A stretch of 35,489 bases of DNA, taken from a virus. Both the position numbers and the translations under genes were made by a program. The DNA lies in IMG/VR virus record IMGVR_UViG_3300044710_000155, positions 1 to 35,489 of that record. The stretch is one strand, 5' to 3'. Below, in pieces: positions 1-7,517 of the stretch. Below the pieces are notes generated by a model that saw nothing but the letters and a program-made list of their open reading frames with translations, searched no databases and had not been told where the DNA came from. The stretch's first letter is position 1, and each line of letters starts with the position of its first letter.

Positions 1-411
1 TTCATCACGACACCAGCGGGCGCCTTCCGTCAGTATTTCGCTCTCAGCAGCCACGCCGATAGTGCGCGGGACGTAGCGCACCTCCTGCCGATTACCGATT
101 TCCAGCCCTGAGATGATTTTCACCATCGGGCCAATGCGGTTGAACGTGATAATGGGGCGCAGCTGCTGCTTCAGCAGTGCGGCGTCTTCCGGTGACCATT
201 GCTCACCGGCTACAAAGTCATAGCACTCCCGCGCCTGCACACGCCAATCATGGCTGTGGTCGCGATCCACACGGTACCAATCCACGAGCATGTCAAATAA
301 TTCTTCATCTTGCTCGTCTTGGTCTTTGTCAATATCCTCATCCTGCCCTACAGGGGGCAGCACCTGGTTGTCAGTATCCGGCGGGCCTTCATCTACGCTT
401 GCAGTGGCCAT
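1..411 (-). CDS. Portal protein, P22-type, N-terminal part (cut by window edge)
   Basis: Partial gene; 137 codons are visible and the reading frame runs off the left edge. The portal forms the dodecameric channel at the capsid vertex through which DNA is packaged and ejected. After an acidic N-terminal tail (about residues 8-40, many Asp/Glu) comes a segment matching the P22-like portal family: a Trp-Tyr helix, '[11 protein letters not shown]' near residues 63-73, then [11 protein letters not shown] and [11 protein letters not shown] near residues 85-115. The ATG at 411 lies 1 nt after the TAA of the preceding gene. It is the last visible gene of the leftward packaging/structural operon. Recognition rests on recalled family motifs; the C-terminal three quarters are not seen. 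Confidence 0.85.
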   Translation of the reverse strand, partial: MATASVDEGPPDTDNQVLPPVGQDEDIDKDQDEQDEELFDMLVDWYRVDRDHSHDWRVQARECYDFVAGEQWSPEDAALLKQQLRPIITFNRIGPMVKIISGLEIGNRQEVRYVPRTIGVAAESEILTEGARWCRDE

Positions 412-412
412 C

Positions 413-727
413 TTAGTGCGCTTTCACCAGCAAGGGTGCCGGCTTGGCTACCCCGTTCAGCACTTTCAGTATTGTCTCAGCCATTGCCGTGCTGTCACCG
501 AGCCATTTCTTTTCCTGCAGCAGCGGCAGGTTGAAGCGCAGACCGCCTTCCCACTCTATGCCGTCGCGCACCCCTGCGAAGAAAGCCGACACCGACCCGT
601 CAATATTGGCCTTGACGCGCTGCACCGAGCAGCCATGATAGCAGGCGCCATGCTTGACCAGCTGCTCTAGCACATCAGCCTCAAAATCACGCGCCCAGCC
701 GTTGGGTATGGCTGCTTGCTCACGCAT
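413..727 (-). CDS. Hypothetical protein between portal and tail genes
   Basis: 104 aa, not recognised. I chose the ATG at 727 over the upstream in-frame ATG at 781: a GGAAG ribosome site lies about 8 nt upstream and this start overlaps the previous stop by 8 nt, the spacing used throughout this operon. It has no signal peptide or membrane segment. A Cys pair (ACYHGC, near residues 27-32) and several hydrophobic stretches suggest a small globular protein. Position next to the portal suggests a virion or assembly role, but this is inference only. Confidence 0.7.
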   Translation of the reverse strand: MREQAAIPNGWARDFEADVLEQLVKHGACYHGCSVQRVKANIDGSVSAFFAGVRDGIEWEGGLRFNLPLLQEKKWLGDSTAMAETILKVLNGVAKPAPLLVKAH

Positions 728-1073
728 CGGCGCGCTTCCAAGCACCGCGCAGCCCCGTGCCGAGCGTGGTGCGTATGTCATGGCTGCCGATGGACATACC
801 GCGCGCCACGCCAGCGTGGAAATTCAGCCAGGCAGCCTTGCACTGCTCGGCAATTTCGTCAATCTGATTTAGAAGCGTGTTGTGGTAGAACGCCTTGGGT
901 AGGTCGAACAAGCTGCGCAAGATAATGGCGTCCATATCAGTCAGCACACCCACACGCAAGCAGTCGGCATGTTCCTTGATATTGATTTCCAACACGCGCA
1001 CCACGTTTAACTCCTTGCTGAGGCGCTTGGTAATCGCGTTGCGTATGGTGGCGCCGTCATCAACATTCAGCAT
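720..1073 (-). CDS. Hypothetical protein
   Basis: 117 aa, not recognised. The ATG at 1073 is preceded by AAGGTG at a good ribosome-site distance. The N-terminal half is mixed alpha/beta in appearance (alternating hydrophobic residues around LNVVRVLEINIK and LRVGVLTD), the C-terminal half helical. No signal peptide. It follows a GC-rich hairpin that separates it from the exported-protein gene upstream, so it may be transcribed less strongly or separately from that gene. Confidence 0.7.
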   Translation of the reverse strand: MLNVDDGATIRNAITKRLSKELNVVRVLEINIKEHADCLRVGVLTDMDAIILRSLFDLPKAFYHNTLLNQIDEIAEQCKAAWLNFHAGVARGMSIGSHDIRTTLGTGLRGAWKRADA

Positions 1074-1092
1074 GGCCGCACCTTGGAAGAGG

Positions 1093-1122
1093 GGCCGGGC
1101 GGCCCTACTGGATCGCCCGGCC
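1093..1122 (-). terminator. GC-rich hairpin, possible attenuator/terminator
   Basis: Perfect 9-bp inverted repeat GGCCGGGCG / CGCCCGGCC with a 12-nt loop, just after the stop of the leftward gene ending at 1143 and before the next start at 1073. The sequence following it in the leftward direction (CTCTTCC) is not a real U-tract, so it may be a weak terminator, an attenuator or an mRNA-stabilising stem rather than a classical terminator. Confidence 0.45.
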
Positions 1123-1142
1123 GTTGTACAGAGCCCGCAGGA

Positions 1143-1643
1143 TTACGGGAATGCGTAGAACCCCGACACCGACACGCGAACGGTCTGGTTGGTGGCGAAG
1201 GTCGGCAGCACGTAGGTCACCGCGGTACCCGAGACGGTGTTCTTCAACCCCGTCGGGTACGTGTCGATGATTTCCCCCTGGCACTGCCCAGCGGTGGTGC
1301 CACTGCCCAGGGTGTAGACCGGGGTCGCACCCGGGCCGCCCAGGTTGGTGGTGGTCACCGTGGTCACCGCCGCGGCGGTCACCGCCGAGGCGCCGGCGCA
1401 GTTCTCGATCCGCACACGCGTGATGTAGATCGACTGGTTGGACTGCGCCGGGATGCTGATGGTGGCGCCGGTCGACGCACTGGTGAATTCGAACGTCGCG
1501 ACGTCCTGCTTGCTTGCCGACTGCTGGACCTGCGTGACGTTCGGCGCCTGCGCCGCCTGCTGTGCCTGCGCCGTGACAGCGAGCCCCGCGAGGAGCACCC
1601 CCAGCACGAACAAGCGACACACGATTTCCTTCAGATGCTTCAT
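1143..1643 (-). CDS. Exported protein with Sec signal peptide
   Basis: 166 aa. The ATG at 1643 has a GGAAGGA ribosome site and gives a textbook signal peptide: charged n-region (MKHLKEIVCR), hydrophobic core (about residues 11-24) and an AQA cleavage site near residue 27. The mature part is Thr/Val/Ala/Gly-rich and beta-sheet-like with a Cys pair near GQCQGE and a C-terminal FYAFP end. No family recognised. It lies among other exported or fibre-like proteins in the structural cluster, so a surface or virion-decoration role is possible. A longer reading with 22 extra residues upstream lacks a ribosome site. Confidence 0.75.
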   Translation of the reverse strand: MKHLKEIVCRLFVLGVLLAGLAVTAQAQQAAQAPNVTQVQQSASKQDVATFEFTSASTGATISIPAQSNQSIYITRVRIENCAGASAVTAAAVTTVTTTNLGGPGATPVYTLGSGTTAGQCQGEIIDTYPTGLKNTVSGTAVTYVLPTFATNQTVRVSVSGFYAFP

Positions 1644-1666
1644 CGTTTGGTCCTTCCTTTCCAAGC

Positions 1667-1709
1667 GTGGCCGTCGTATTTGCGCACCGCCCAAAGCGCC
1701 GACGGCCAC
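1667..1709 (-). other. Inverted repeat in the leader of the exported-protein gene
   Basis: GTGGCCGTCG (1667-1676) and CGACGGCCAC (1700-1709) are perfect 10-bp complements separated by 23 nt. A second GCGC/GCGC pair (1682-1685, 1696-1699) can extend the stem. It lies between two leftward genes and just upstream of the ribosome site at about 1655, so a leader hairpin that modulates termination or translation is plausible. Confidence 0.45.
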
Positions 1710-1736
1710 TGATTGGCCCCCTGGGCTGTCTCGTAA

Positions 1737-3080
1737 CTAGAAATTCAACGCGTAGTTTGATTCTGCGTCCAGAACCATGTGGGCGCAGGCCAGATCTCCA
1801 GCAGCCACCCCCAGCGTGCCGACGGGCGCCGTGGCTGCCAACATGATGGACCGCTTGTTGATGTCCATGAATGCCGCAGTGATGGAATTTTGCAACACGC
1901 CTCCGTACACCATGTCTGTCCACCCGCTGGCCCCCGCAAGCGGGTTGTAGATGCTGACCTTGGGCGTGCTGAAAAAAGCAGGGTCAAACGTCTGCTGAAA
2001 CATCATCTGGTAGCTTTTGTTTGGTAGTTGGAACACCAACCCGCACGCGGCGCCCGGAACGCCAGCCCCATTGGCGGGATTCACGCCCCCCGTGAATGTC
2101 ATGTACATCCAATGGTTGAGTTTGGCGCCGGCGAGCGCTGAGGGTTCCGTTGGAAACCCTGGGCTGCCGCCCGCGCCACGCTCTACCTTGAGCGTACCCA
2201 GCTGGAAAGTGGCACCTGCCGTGCCAGTAAATTGCGTCTGCTGAGATGAGCATGGCTGATAACCGGCGACCCACGCCCCAACGCCCGCCTGGCCCAACGG
2301 GTTGCCTGGCCCAGTCGTCTGCTGCAGGTTGCCGCCGCAGCTAAGGCTGATGAGCCACGTCTGCCCAACCTGCCCACCACCGTTGTTCCACGTTCCTACG
2401 GTGTCGCCCGGAACCGTGCCAGTGCACTGGCTGACGGCCCCCACGTTCTGCAGCAAGCAGTCAGCGGCAAAGCTGCGCGTCTTGGCGTAGTTTGTCACAC
2501 CTACGCTGACGTGCTGCCCGGCCAGTGAGCCGTTGGCCGTAAGCGTAAAGGTCGCGGCCTCCGCCTGCGCGGTGCCCCATTGAAGATCCGCGGTATCCAA
2601 CCCTTCCACCATCTCGAACAAGCTGAGCTGGAGGTTGCCGGGCACGCTGGCCCCGGCCGAAGACCCGGCGGTAATGTTCAGCATGTACGGCGAATACGCC
2701 GCGGTGCCGAACGTGGTAGCGACGCGTTGGCTGGTCGGTGGCGTAAGAGTGCTGCCGCCGGACGTCCATCGCATGAAGAAGCGGTCTGCCACCCGGCTAG
2801 GCGCGCCGGTGTCCAGCGGCGTAACAAGCGCGCCGTTGTTCTGGCGATCCACCATCATGTCGCCGTTCTGGATGATGTTGGCGCCGTACAGCTGATTGGC
2901 CGAAATGCTGATACCCTGGATGCACCCACCGCTGATGGATACATTGCCAGAGTTCTGTGTGGCCATGGAAGTCGTGCCTTGCCCGCTGGGGTACGGCCCC
3001 GGCGGGTTAGGGCAGCCTGCTACGGCCGACCCGGCCAGCAGGCAGAGGACCGTGAGGGCCCCCAGCAGATTACGAAACAT
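1737..3080 (-). CDS. Tail-fibre/adhesin-like protein with exported or lipoprotein N-terminus
   Basis: 447 aa. The ATG at 3080 has an AGGAG ribosome site. Residues 1-22 form a hydrophobic signal with Val-Ala-Gly-Cys, which fits either a lipobox or a signal peptidase I site. From about residue 65 the sequence follows a familiar phage tail-fibre C-terminal module: an 'IIQNGDMMVDRQNNG' opening, 'ADRFF' strand, jelly-roll-like beta repeats and a 'FQLGTLKVERG' segment before a proposed entry site 'PTEPSALAGAKLNHW'. This module usually binds surface carbohydrate. A signal peptide on a fibre-type protein is unusual. It ends in TAG at 1737 and sits immediately downstream of the large terminase gene. 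Confidence 0.7.
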   Translation of the reverse strand: MFRNLLGALTVLCLLAGSAVAGCPNPPGPYPSGQGTTSMATQNSGNVSISGGCIQGISISANQLYGANIIQNGDMMVDRQNNGALVTPLDTGAPSRVADRFFMRWTSGGSTLTPPTSQRVATTFGTAAYSPYMLNITAGSSAGASVPGNLQLSLFEMVEGLDTADLQWGTAQAEAATFTLTANGSLAGQHVSVGVTNYAKTRSFAADCLLQNVGAVSQCTGTVPGDTVGTWNNGGGQVGQTWLISLSCGGNLQQTTGPGNPLGQAGVGAWVAGYQPCSSQQTQFTGTAGATFQLGTLKVERGAGGSPGFPTEPSALAGAKLNHWMYMTFTGGVNPANGAGVPGAACGLVFQLPNKSYQMMFQQTFDPAFFSTPKVSIYNPLAGASGWTDMVYGGVLQNSITAAFMDINKRSIMLAATAPVGTLGVAAGDLACAHMVLDAESNYALNF

Positions 3081-3091
3081 GCGATCTCCTC

Positions 3092-4666
3092 TCATGCTGA
3101 CATCCAAGTTCCGCGCTGGAGCCTGTGACGAGGGCGCGCGTACCGATCCTCGTCGTCTTCTTCCTGGGCAGTGGGCTTCGGATACTCGGCACCTAGGGCG
3201 CCGTCGTCTATACGAGCCAGCGTGTCCAGCATGTCGTCATGAATGGGCACCGGGAACGTCATGTACTCCTCTTCAACAAAGGAGTTTATGAGATCAACCG
3301 GCGTGCCCTCGTAATTTGTCTTTATGAGGCTATCTGGAATATACCAATGGCCTTCCTCAAAGTGGGGCACCTGGGACTTGATACGGTCTTCTTTACTGAC
3401 CTTACCGCCCAAGGCCACGATATCGAAGCGGTACTCATCCCGCTCCATATTTTCTTTCATGTATTCGATGTCAGACTGTAACCCGTATTCTTCATACCCA
3501 ACCTTGCGCGGGCGCCAGCGGCGATGCAGCGCAAAAAGCGCCTGCCGGCGCTCAGTCAGGTTGAGGCGATCACGGATCATGTCCAGCAGGTAGCGGTTCC
3601 TATCTGCGCCTAGGCCGATGACCATCATGACGGTGTAGTCGCTTGACTTCTTTTTCTTACTGGCAGGGTCAACCAGGATGTACTTCGTCATGCCACGGCC
3701 GGACATCACACCTGGGTACTGGCGCAGCCACTCACGCTTGAAGCCCTGCTTGCGGTCCGCTGTCGGATCCTGCAGCATCTGCGCAGCAAAGGTGTACGGC
3801 CCCATTCGCTTGCGCCACTTGCGCAATGTACGCTTGGACATAAAGACAGGATCACCATCCTCGCTACCATCCACGGTGGCCTTGTGCACCCGCTTGATGG
3901 CCGCGTCGCGGCGCAGGATCTCAGCATATGGGTCGTTGGTGTGATAGCGCGTACCGATGTAGCGCTCCACGCCGTCGTCAGTGCCCAGCGGGATACTCAG
4001 CTCCCACATGGTGGTGACCTTGGTGATCATTTCAGGCGTGTTGACGGCCTTGACGTCAATAACGTCGTCGTAAACCTTGATCTTGAAGTGCTTGCCTGTG
4101 GGCAGGCCGTCCACCATGCCCCAGGCTTCCACCGTGGATTCCTTGGGGTTGGACTTACGTTTGACAATAATGCCGTCGTCTTCAGACCACTTCGGCGCGT
4201 CCCGCTTGGGGTTGGCCCACAGCACGTCGGAATGTAGTTCTTTCAGTTCCTCGTTGCCCTCCAACTCACGCATAATCTGCTTGAGGAAGCCCTTGGCGGT
4301 GGGCCGCGTGTGACTAAAGATGCCGATGGTAATTTCGGCGTCCTTGATGATATCCTGAATGGTGAGCGCGAAGGTGATAATAGTGGACTTGTAGTGCATG
4401 CGAGCCCACAGGTCCATGTACCCGTTGGGCTCAGCTTGAATTTCCTTGCAGCGCTCGAATAGCCAGTCCTTGTTCACATCCACGCGGTGCAGCGTGCGCA
4501 CCAGCAGGTAGAACAAATCATTCTTATTGAGCCAGCGCTTGGCCTCTCGCAGCGCTTCCTTACCCCGGCGTTCCGCCTTACCCAGAAAATCCGTATAGAA
4601 AAGAATCCGGTCCTCGCGGGTGTCCGCGGGGTCCAGTTTCATCTCTATGGTGGGGGCGGCTTTCAT
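3092..4666 (-). CDS. terL: Terminase large subunit
   Basis: 524 aa ATPase/nuclease that drives DNA packaging at the portal. Visible motifs: a variant Walker A 'ARMHYKST' (about 88-95), Walker B 'VYDD' (about 198-201), and the RNase H-like nuclease residues in 'ILVDPAS' (D333), 'EEYG' (about 392-395) and 'HDDMLD' (about 476-481). The C-terminal tail is charged and is followed by RHRLQRG. The ATG at 4666 gives this length; an upstream extension exists in frame but adds an unlikely hydrophobic piece, and the ribosome site (CGGTAG) is weak. The gene lies 11 nt before the fibre-like gene and 87 nt after a lower-GC lectin-like gene. Confidence 0.93.
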   Translation of the reverse strand: MKAAPTIEMKLDPADTREDRILFYTDFLGKAERRGKEALREAKRWLNKNDLFYLLVRTLHRVDVNKDWLFERCKEIQAEPNGYMDLWARMHYKSTIITFALTIQDIIKDAEITIGIFSHTRPTAKGFLKQIMRELEGNEELKELHSDVLWANPKRDAPKWSEDDGIIVKRKSNPKESTVEAWGMVDGLPTGKHFKIKVYDDVIDVKAVNTPEMITKVTTMWELSIPLGTDDGVERYIGTRYHTNDPYAEILRRDAAIKRVHKATVDGSEDGDPVFMSKRTLRKWRKRMGPYTFAAQMLQDPTADRKQGFKREWLRQYPGVMSGRGMTKYILVDPASKKKKSSDYTVMMVIGLGADRNRYLLDMIRDRLNLTERRQALFALHRRWRPRKVGYEEYGLQSDIEYMKENMERDEYRFDIVALGGKVSKEDRIKSQVPHFEEGHWYIPDSLIKTNYEGTPVDLINSFVEEEYMTFPVPIHDDMLDTLARIDDGALGAEYPKPTAQEEDDEDRYARPRHRLQRGTWMSA

Positions 4667-4753
4667 TCTACCGAAACACCGTGCTATGCTGTTCGTATGA
4701 AAAACACCAAAGAAGAACAAATTGGCGGGCCGATGGCTGTTGATGTATTGACA

Positions 4754-5737
4754 TCAGTTGGCGCCCCAATAAGCACTATCAGCAGAGAAGATAGTGCCTC
4801 TATCACCAGAACTCAAAGGGCTGGTGGTATTGCTAACGAAATAAACAAACTCCCCGTAGCTACCTGTGGAAAAAAGATCATTCCCGTTTGAACCGCCCAC
4901 GTTGAAATCAGTTGCATTTGGAGCGCTAGTATTCGGACCGGCGACTACTGTTCCTTGAGCCGTGTTTCCTCCACCATAAAATATAGTAGACGGACCCGTT
5001 TGGGTCGTTGTGGTCATATACGTACGCCAAACTCCGTCCAAATCTGATAAAGAACTGGTGGCCCAAGGTATTGCCGAGCCATTACCACCAGAAAATGAAA
5101 AGACGTTACTACCCCCCTCCTGCGCTGCTACACACCAACCCCCGTTATTCCCTCCTCTACCATGGCACATCGTAAAGGTGTAACCACTGGCCCCTCCAGT
5201 GATTCCACCCGTATAATACTCACTAAAATTCGTTGTTTCCTCTGGAGCTGGAATTGTAGACCCAGCTTGCGATCCAAGAAATTGGCTACTAGCCTGAGAA
5301 AATGTCATCACAGGCTGGCCGTTTTGTCCAGATGCCGTGTAAGTAGGCATCTGAGACTGCGTGGTCTGAACTAGATTATTGCCATTACCACTCTGATCAT
5401 ATAGGGTAGAAATTAGGCAGGTTGTCGCCGCACAAAAAGACGCCGTGCTTTGAGACGCACACCCGGTTCCAACAGCAAACGTCTGCGTCGTACTATCGCT
5501 CGTACGCGTCAATGTAAACAGATTGCCCGCGTAGCTTGAACTAAGCGGCCGCAAAGCATAAGCAGCAACCGGCGCAGCCGTCAGACCAGTCAGCGGGTAC
5601 GCGCACGTGCCACCACTACTGGCGTTGCCAGGGCCAACACCTACCAACGTCAACTGCGCCTTGGGCGCAGCCACCAGCGCCAACGCCAGCAGCGTTGTCA
5701 GCAGCAGTGCGACAAGTATGCGACGCATGGTGGTCAT
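4754..5737 (-). CDS. Exported concanavalin-like/arabinofuranosidase-B-like protein
   Basis: 327 aa. Signal peptide: MRRILVALLLTTLLALALVAA followed by a PKAQ cleavage region. The mature part resembles the lectin-fold domain annotated in phages as ArfB catalytic-like/LamG: 'AAYALRPLSSSYAG' (about 58-71), 'TRTSDSTTQTF', then 'LYDQSGNGNNLVQT' (about 112-125). Such proteins bind or trim surface glycans. ATG at 5737 overlaps the preceding stop (ATGA) and no clear ribosome site is seen, so translational coupling is likely; an ATG three codons later is an alternative. Base composition is clearly less GC-rich than neighbours, suggesting recent acquisition. Confidence 0.72.
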   Translation of the reverse strand: MTTMRRILVALLLTTLLALALVAAPKAQLTLVGVGPGNASSGGTCAYPLTGLTAAPVAAYALRPLSSSYAGNLFTLTRTSDSTTQTFAVGTGCASQSTASFCAATTCLISTLYDQSGNGNNLVQTTQSQMPTYTASGQNGQPVMTFSQASSQFLGSQAGSTIPAPEETTNFSEYYTGGITGGASGYTFTMCHGRGGNNGGWCVAAQEGGSNVFSFSGGNGSAIPWATSSLSDLDGVWRTYMTTTTQTGPSTIFYGGGNTAQGTVVAGPNTSAPNATDFNVGGSNGNDLFSTGSYGEFVYFVSNTTSPLSSGDRGTIFSADSAYWGAN

Positions 5738-6801
5738 TTATAATCTACAGACACAACGTAGGTGCTGGCAGCTGGTGCCGTAGTGTCACTATCGGCGAAC
5801 CCCGTAGTGATGCACAAGCCAATGCCCGTGCCGTAGGCGACGCCAGCTGGCCCGCCCATGGGCACCACGGCGCCCGCACCGCTGGCGTTGGCTGGGATCA
5901 TAATCTGATCCACGACAGTGTCCGTTCCACACGTCGGCGCAGTCGCCTTGTTGTAGAGCTTGGCGTAGGCGACAGTTGTCGAATTGTTGAATACCCGCAC
6001 GCCGTACACGGTGCCGGCCGTGCCTTTGATGGAAATACCAGTGGTGTTGTTGGCCGCCTGTGTACGACTGACGGACGTGCCACCCGTGGTGCCTGCGATC
6101 GCCTGAACTGCATTGGTAGTGCCCGGCGTGGTCTGGTCAATACCCGCCTTGCCGATGACGCTGGTGCCGGCGGGTAGCGACGCTGAGCCTGCCACTGTAG
6201 CCGAGTCAACCGACACCGTGACGCGCTGCGCGCCCGTGCCGGTGGCGCCCGTGCCTGTCAGAACGGTAACGCCGTTCACCTGCGCTGTGTTCACGGATTG
6301 GTTGGCCGTCAGGGCGCCGATGGTGTTGGCGCCCGCCGCAAGCTTCACCTGCCCGGTGCTGTCGCTAGAAAGCGTGACACGCTGAGTGCCCGTGCCCGTG
6401 GTGCCGTTGCCTGTGTTGACGGCGTTGCCGCCAATGTTGGCGACGTTGCCCGTGGTGCCAAGGCTGGCGCTGCCCGTCTGGCGATCCCAGCCCGTGCCAT
6501 TCCACACGAACCCATAACCGACGCTGCTACCGAGCCCAGTGCTGACCGGCGCCACACCGTCCGCATTGTTGGCCCCCGTGCCGCTGCCAGCAGAGCAACC
6601 CGCGATACAGTTGACCTGCAGATTGCCGGAGCTGTCCACCCCCGCCTGTTTCTGCGGGTTGTACGGATCCACGATGGCGACATTCTCACCAATGCTGGGC
6701 GGCGCTGCCGACACTAGAGCTGGAATCCACAGCGGAAAGCCTGTGGCCAGCGCCAGAATCAGCAGACAAGCCCACGCGGGCGGAGGGAGGAGCCGGCGCA
6801 T
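5734..6801 (-). CDS. Exported/anchored repeat-rich structural protein
   Basis: 355 aa. The ATG at 6801 overlaps the previous stop by 1 nt (TGATG). Residues 1-37 are a signal peptide or membrane anchor (MRRLLPPPAWACLLILALAT..., ending near ALVSAAPPS). The rest is Gly/Thr/Ala/Val-rich with imperfect internal repeats of the type 'TGTQRVTLSSDSTG' and 'TGAQRVTVSVDSAT', a pattern common in phage virion proteins of unknown role, then a beta-rich C-terminal domain with two Cys (TCGTD, GLCIT). A surface or virion-associated role is inferred from context and composition. No enzyme motif was found. Confidence 0.7.
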   Translation of the reverse strand: MRRLLPPPAWACLLILALATGFPLWIPALVSAAPPSIGENVAIVDPYNPQKQAGVDSSGNLQVNCIAGCSAGSGTGANNADGVAPVSTGLGSSVGYGFVWNGTGWDRQTGSASLGTTGNVANIGGNAVNTGNGTTGTGTQRVTLSSDSTGQVKLAAGANTIGALTANQSVNTAQVNGVTVLTGTGATGTGAQRVTVSVDSATVAGSASLPAGTSVIGKAGIDQTTPGTTNAVQAIAGTTGGTSVSRTQAANNTTGISIKGTAGTVYGVRVFNNSTTVAYAKLYNKATAPTCGTDTVVDQIMIPANASGAGAVVPMGGPAGVAYGTGIGLCITTGFADSDTTAPAASTYVVSVDYK

Positions 6802-7118
6802 CAGGCAGCCGCCTTCTTGGTACGCGTCGGCTTGGGCTTGGGTGGCTCTTCCATCTTGGCGATCTTCTCTTCGGCCACCGGCTGGGCTTCCGCATGCGCC
6901 GCCATGATGTCTGTCAGCAGCTGGTCCACCGTTGTTTCTTCGGCGCCCACCATCTTGGCCAGACTTACGTAGGATTCCAGCGCAGCGTAGACCGCTTGCG
7001 CCAGCGTCGGCCGACGCAACGGATGCGGGTTGCGCCGGGCGGCGAATGCCGTGCCGCACTCCACCTCCGTGGAGTAAACATTGTTGACATTCTCGATGTC
7101 TATCTTTACCTGGGGCAC
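6801..7118 (-). CDS. Hypothetical protein with Lys/Pro-rich tail
   Basis: 105 aa, GTG start with a strong AGGAGG ribosome site 6 nt upstream. The N-terminal part is short beta-like sequence (VKIDIENVNNVYST); residues 35-85 are helical and Ala-rich; the C-terminus is a charged PPKPKPTRTKKAAA tail. It is not recognised. The stop overlaps the next gene start by 1 nt. Size and position suggest a small assembly or virion accessory protein (inference). Confidence 0.7.
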   Translation of the reverse strand: MPQVKIDIENVNNVYSTEVECGTAFAARRNPHPLRRPTLAQAVYAALESYVSLAKMVGAEETTVDQLLTDIMAAHAEAQPVAEEKIAKMEEPPKPKPTRTKKAAA

Positions 7119-7127
7119 CTTAGCCTC

Positions 7128-7517
7128 CTATCGTTGACTGTTGAATTGCTGCAAAATACGCTGCAGTTCTGCGATATTGCCTCCGCCAGGGCGCTGCTGG
7201 CCACCCTGCTGGCCGCCGGGCGCCTGCTGCGCCGCGCGCTGCTGGGCCAATTTCTGCATCTGCTGCCACTGCGCCATGGCCGCCATCAGCGTACCAGGAT
7301 CCAACGTCATGTTGGTGCCGCCGCCCGGCGCCGCAGTCGGTGGCGGCATGTTCATCTGACCGGCGCCCGGCGGCGACTGCTGCGGTTGGGCCGCGCCAGC
7401 CTGCGGCGCCACGCCGCCCAGCTGCTGCGCCAGCTGCAGGTTGGGATTGTTCTGCATCGATATCAGCTGCTGCAGGTAACCGCCCGCGCCGCCTGTGGTG
7501 GCTGGAGAACCCGTCAT
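7128..7517 (-). CDS. Gln/Gly/Pro-rich small protein
   Basis: 129 aa. The ATG at 7517 overlaps the previous stop (ATGA). Composition is dominated by Gln, Gly, Pro and Ala with an amphipathic helix (TLMAAMAQWQQMQKLAQQ, about residues 77-94) and a final 'IAELQRILQQFNSQR' helix. Low-complexity sequence prevents family assignment. It could be a scaffolding-like or tail-assembly protein, but that is only suggested by its position in the late operon. Confidence 0.65.
   Translation of the reverse strand: MTGSPATTGGAGGYLQQLISMQNNPNLQLAQQLGGVAPQAGAAQPQQSPPGAGQMNMPPPTAAPGGGTNMTLDPGTLMAAMAQWQQMQKLAQQRAAQQAPGGQQGGQQRPGGGNIAELQRILQQFNSQR

Noticed and set aside
1105-1923. 272-codon leftward frame overlapping the exported-protein gene
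   Set aside because: Shadow frame spanning two real genes; it lacks a signal peptide, start and ribosome site.
4697-4891. Rightward ORF of 64 codons starting ATG at 4697
   Set aside because: It overlaps the C-terminal end of the convincing leftward lectin-like gene and has no ribosome site; kept only as a promoter observation.
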